Of a stretch of DNA of 64,000 nucleotides, positions 63,766 through 64,000 are shown piece after piece. The notes under the pieces are model-generated. The model searched no databases, was not told the origin of the DNA, and saw only the letters and a program-made list of their open reading frames with translations. The translations under genes and the position numbers were made by a program. The first letter of the stretch is position 1, and the number at the start of each line of letters is the position of its first letter. Source of the stretch: Alphaproteobacteria bacterium bin52 (GTDB lineage Bacteria; Pseudomonadota; Alphaproteobacteria; Thalassobaculales; Thalassobaculaceae); the NCBI GenBank assembly GCA_002238645.1, contig MPMT01000004.1, positions 1-64,000 on the forward strand, written 5' to 3'.

Positions 63766-64000
63766 CTACCTGGAGACCGCCGATACCGTCATTCCGTTCC
63801 ATGCCGATGCCGGCGCATTCAGGACAACACCTGCTCCGGCATCGAAGCTCCTGACGATCGCGCCCTCCGACGTCAGCGCCAGCACGTCCACGACAACCGG
63901 AACCAGGGATCCGTCCCTGACCGTCCAGACCCGGTTCTCCGAGCCCAGCACCGCCTCGGGCACGACGAACACGTCGTCGACCGGGGGACCGCTGATGCTG
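63766..64000 (-). CDS. RND periplasmic adaptor, C-terminal end only (runs off the window)
   Basis: 78 codons up to the stop at 63766, with the beginning beyond base 64000. Reads SISGPPVDDVFVVPEAVLG, ENRVWTVRDGSLVPVVVDVLA and GAIVRSFDAGAGVVLNAP, the usual C-terminal membrane-proximal domain of MFP adaptors (VPEAVL ... VW.V.DG). It is directly upstream of, and surely partner to, the second RND pump. Confidence 0.75.
   Translation of the reverse strand, partial: SISGPPVDDVFVVPEAVLGSENRVWTVRDGSLVPVVVDVLALTSEGAIVRSFDAGAGVVLNAPASAWNGMTVSAVSR

Overview
The window looks like one contig from a GC-rich alphaproteobacterium, probably Rhodospirillales-like. The best support is the minus-strand block pcm - tolC - popZ - valS (8741-14183). 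PopZ is an alphaproteobacterial polar organiser and this gene order is common in the class. The rest is a metabolically versatile chromosome of acyl-CoA, SDR, luciferase-like (LLM), GMC and molybdenum-hydroxylase genes, broken up by small accessory islands. No rRNA, tRNA, CRISPR array or recognisable transcription-factor gene was seen.

Layout. 1-4800 is an accessory region: the start of an IS66-type transposase, a D12-class adenine methylase coupled to it, a divergent pair of poorly characterised genes (422 aa, and a 466 aa protein with an ImmA/IrrE-like C-terminus lacking HExxH), and a frameshifted restriction-endonuclease-like remnant. 4892-8731 holds an LLM oxidoreductase, an SDR and a divergent GMC oxidoreductase. 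8741-16770 is the core block plus an acyl-CoA synthetase and surE. 16997-19624 is a plus-strand SDR - SDR - APH-like kinase operon, followed by a convergent TonB receptor and an RTX remnant. 23156-33242 is a long minus-strand catabolic run: LLM oxidoreductase, two alpha/beta hydrolases, a bifunctional enoyl-CoA hydratase/3-hydroxyacyl-CoA dehydrogenase, a thiolase and three acyl-CoA dehydrogenases. 33381-39439 on the plus strand has ogt, an M20 amidohydrolase, a three-subunit molybdenum hydroxylase and a MoaD/ThiS-like protein.

39752-48251 is a second accessory region. Between an IS21-like terminal-repeat remnant (40288-40354) and a broken transposon whose transposase carries a DruA-like (DUF4338) domain (46966-48229) lies a five-gene minus-strand cassette. 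It encodes a 796 aa helical-repeat-like protein, a J protein with HPP in place of HPD, a GrpE-like factor, an Hsp70 and a zinc-ribbon protein. This is a complete accessory Hsp70 machine of unknown client and the most interesting system here.

48543-64000 is a minus-strand transport region. It runs from the end of an RND adaptor through an RND pump, a second adaptor and pump, and an MlrC-type (M81) protein translationally coupled to that pump, to a complete five-gene dipeptide/oligopeptide-type ABC importer. The importer probably works with the MlrC-like enzyme on an imported peptide.
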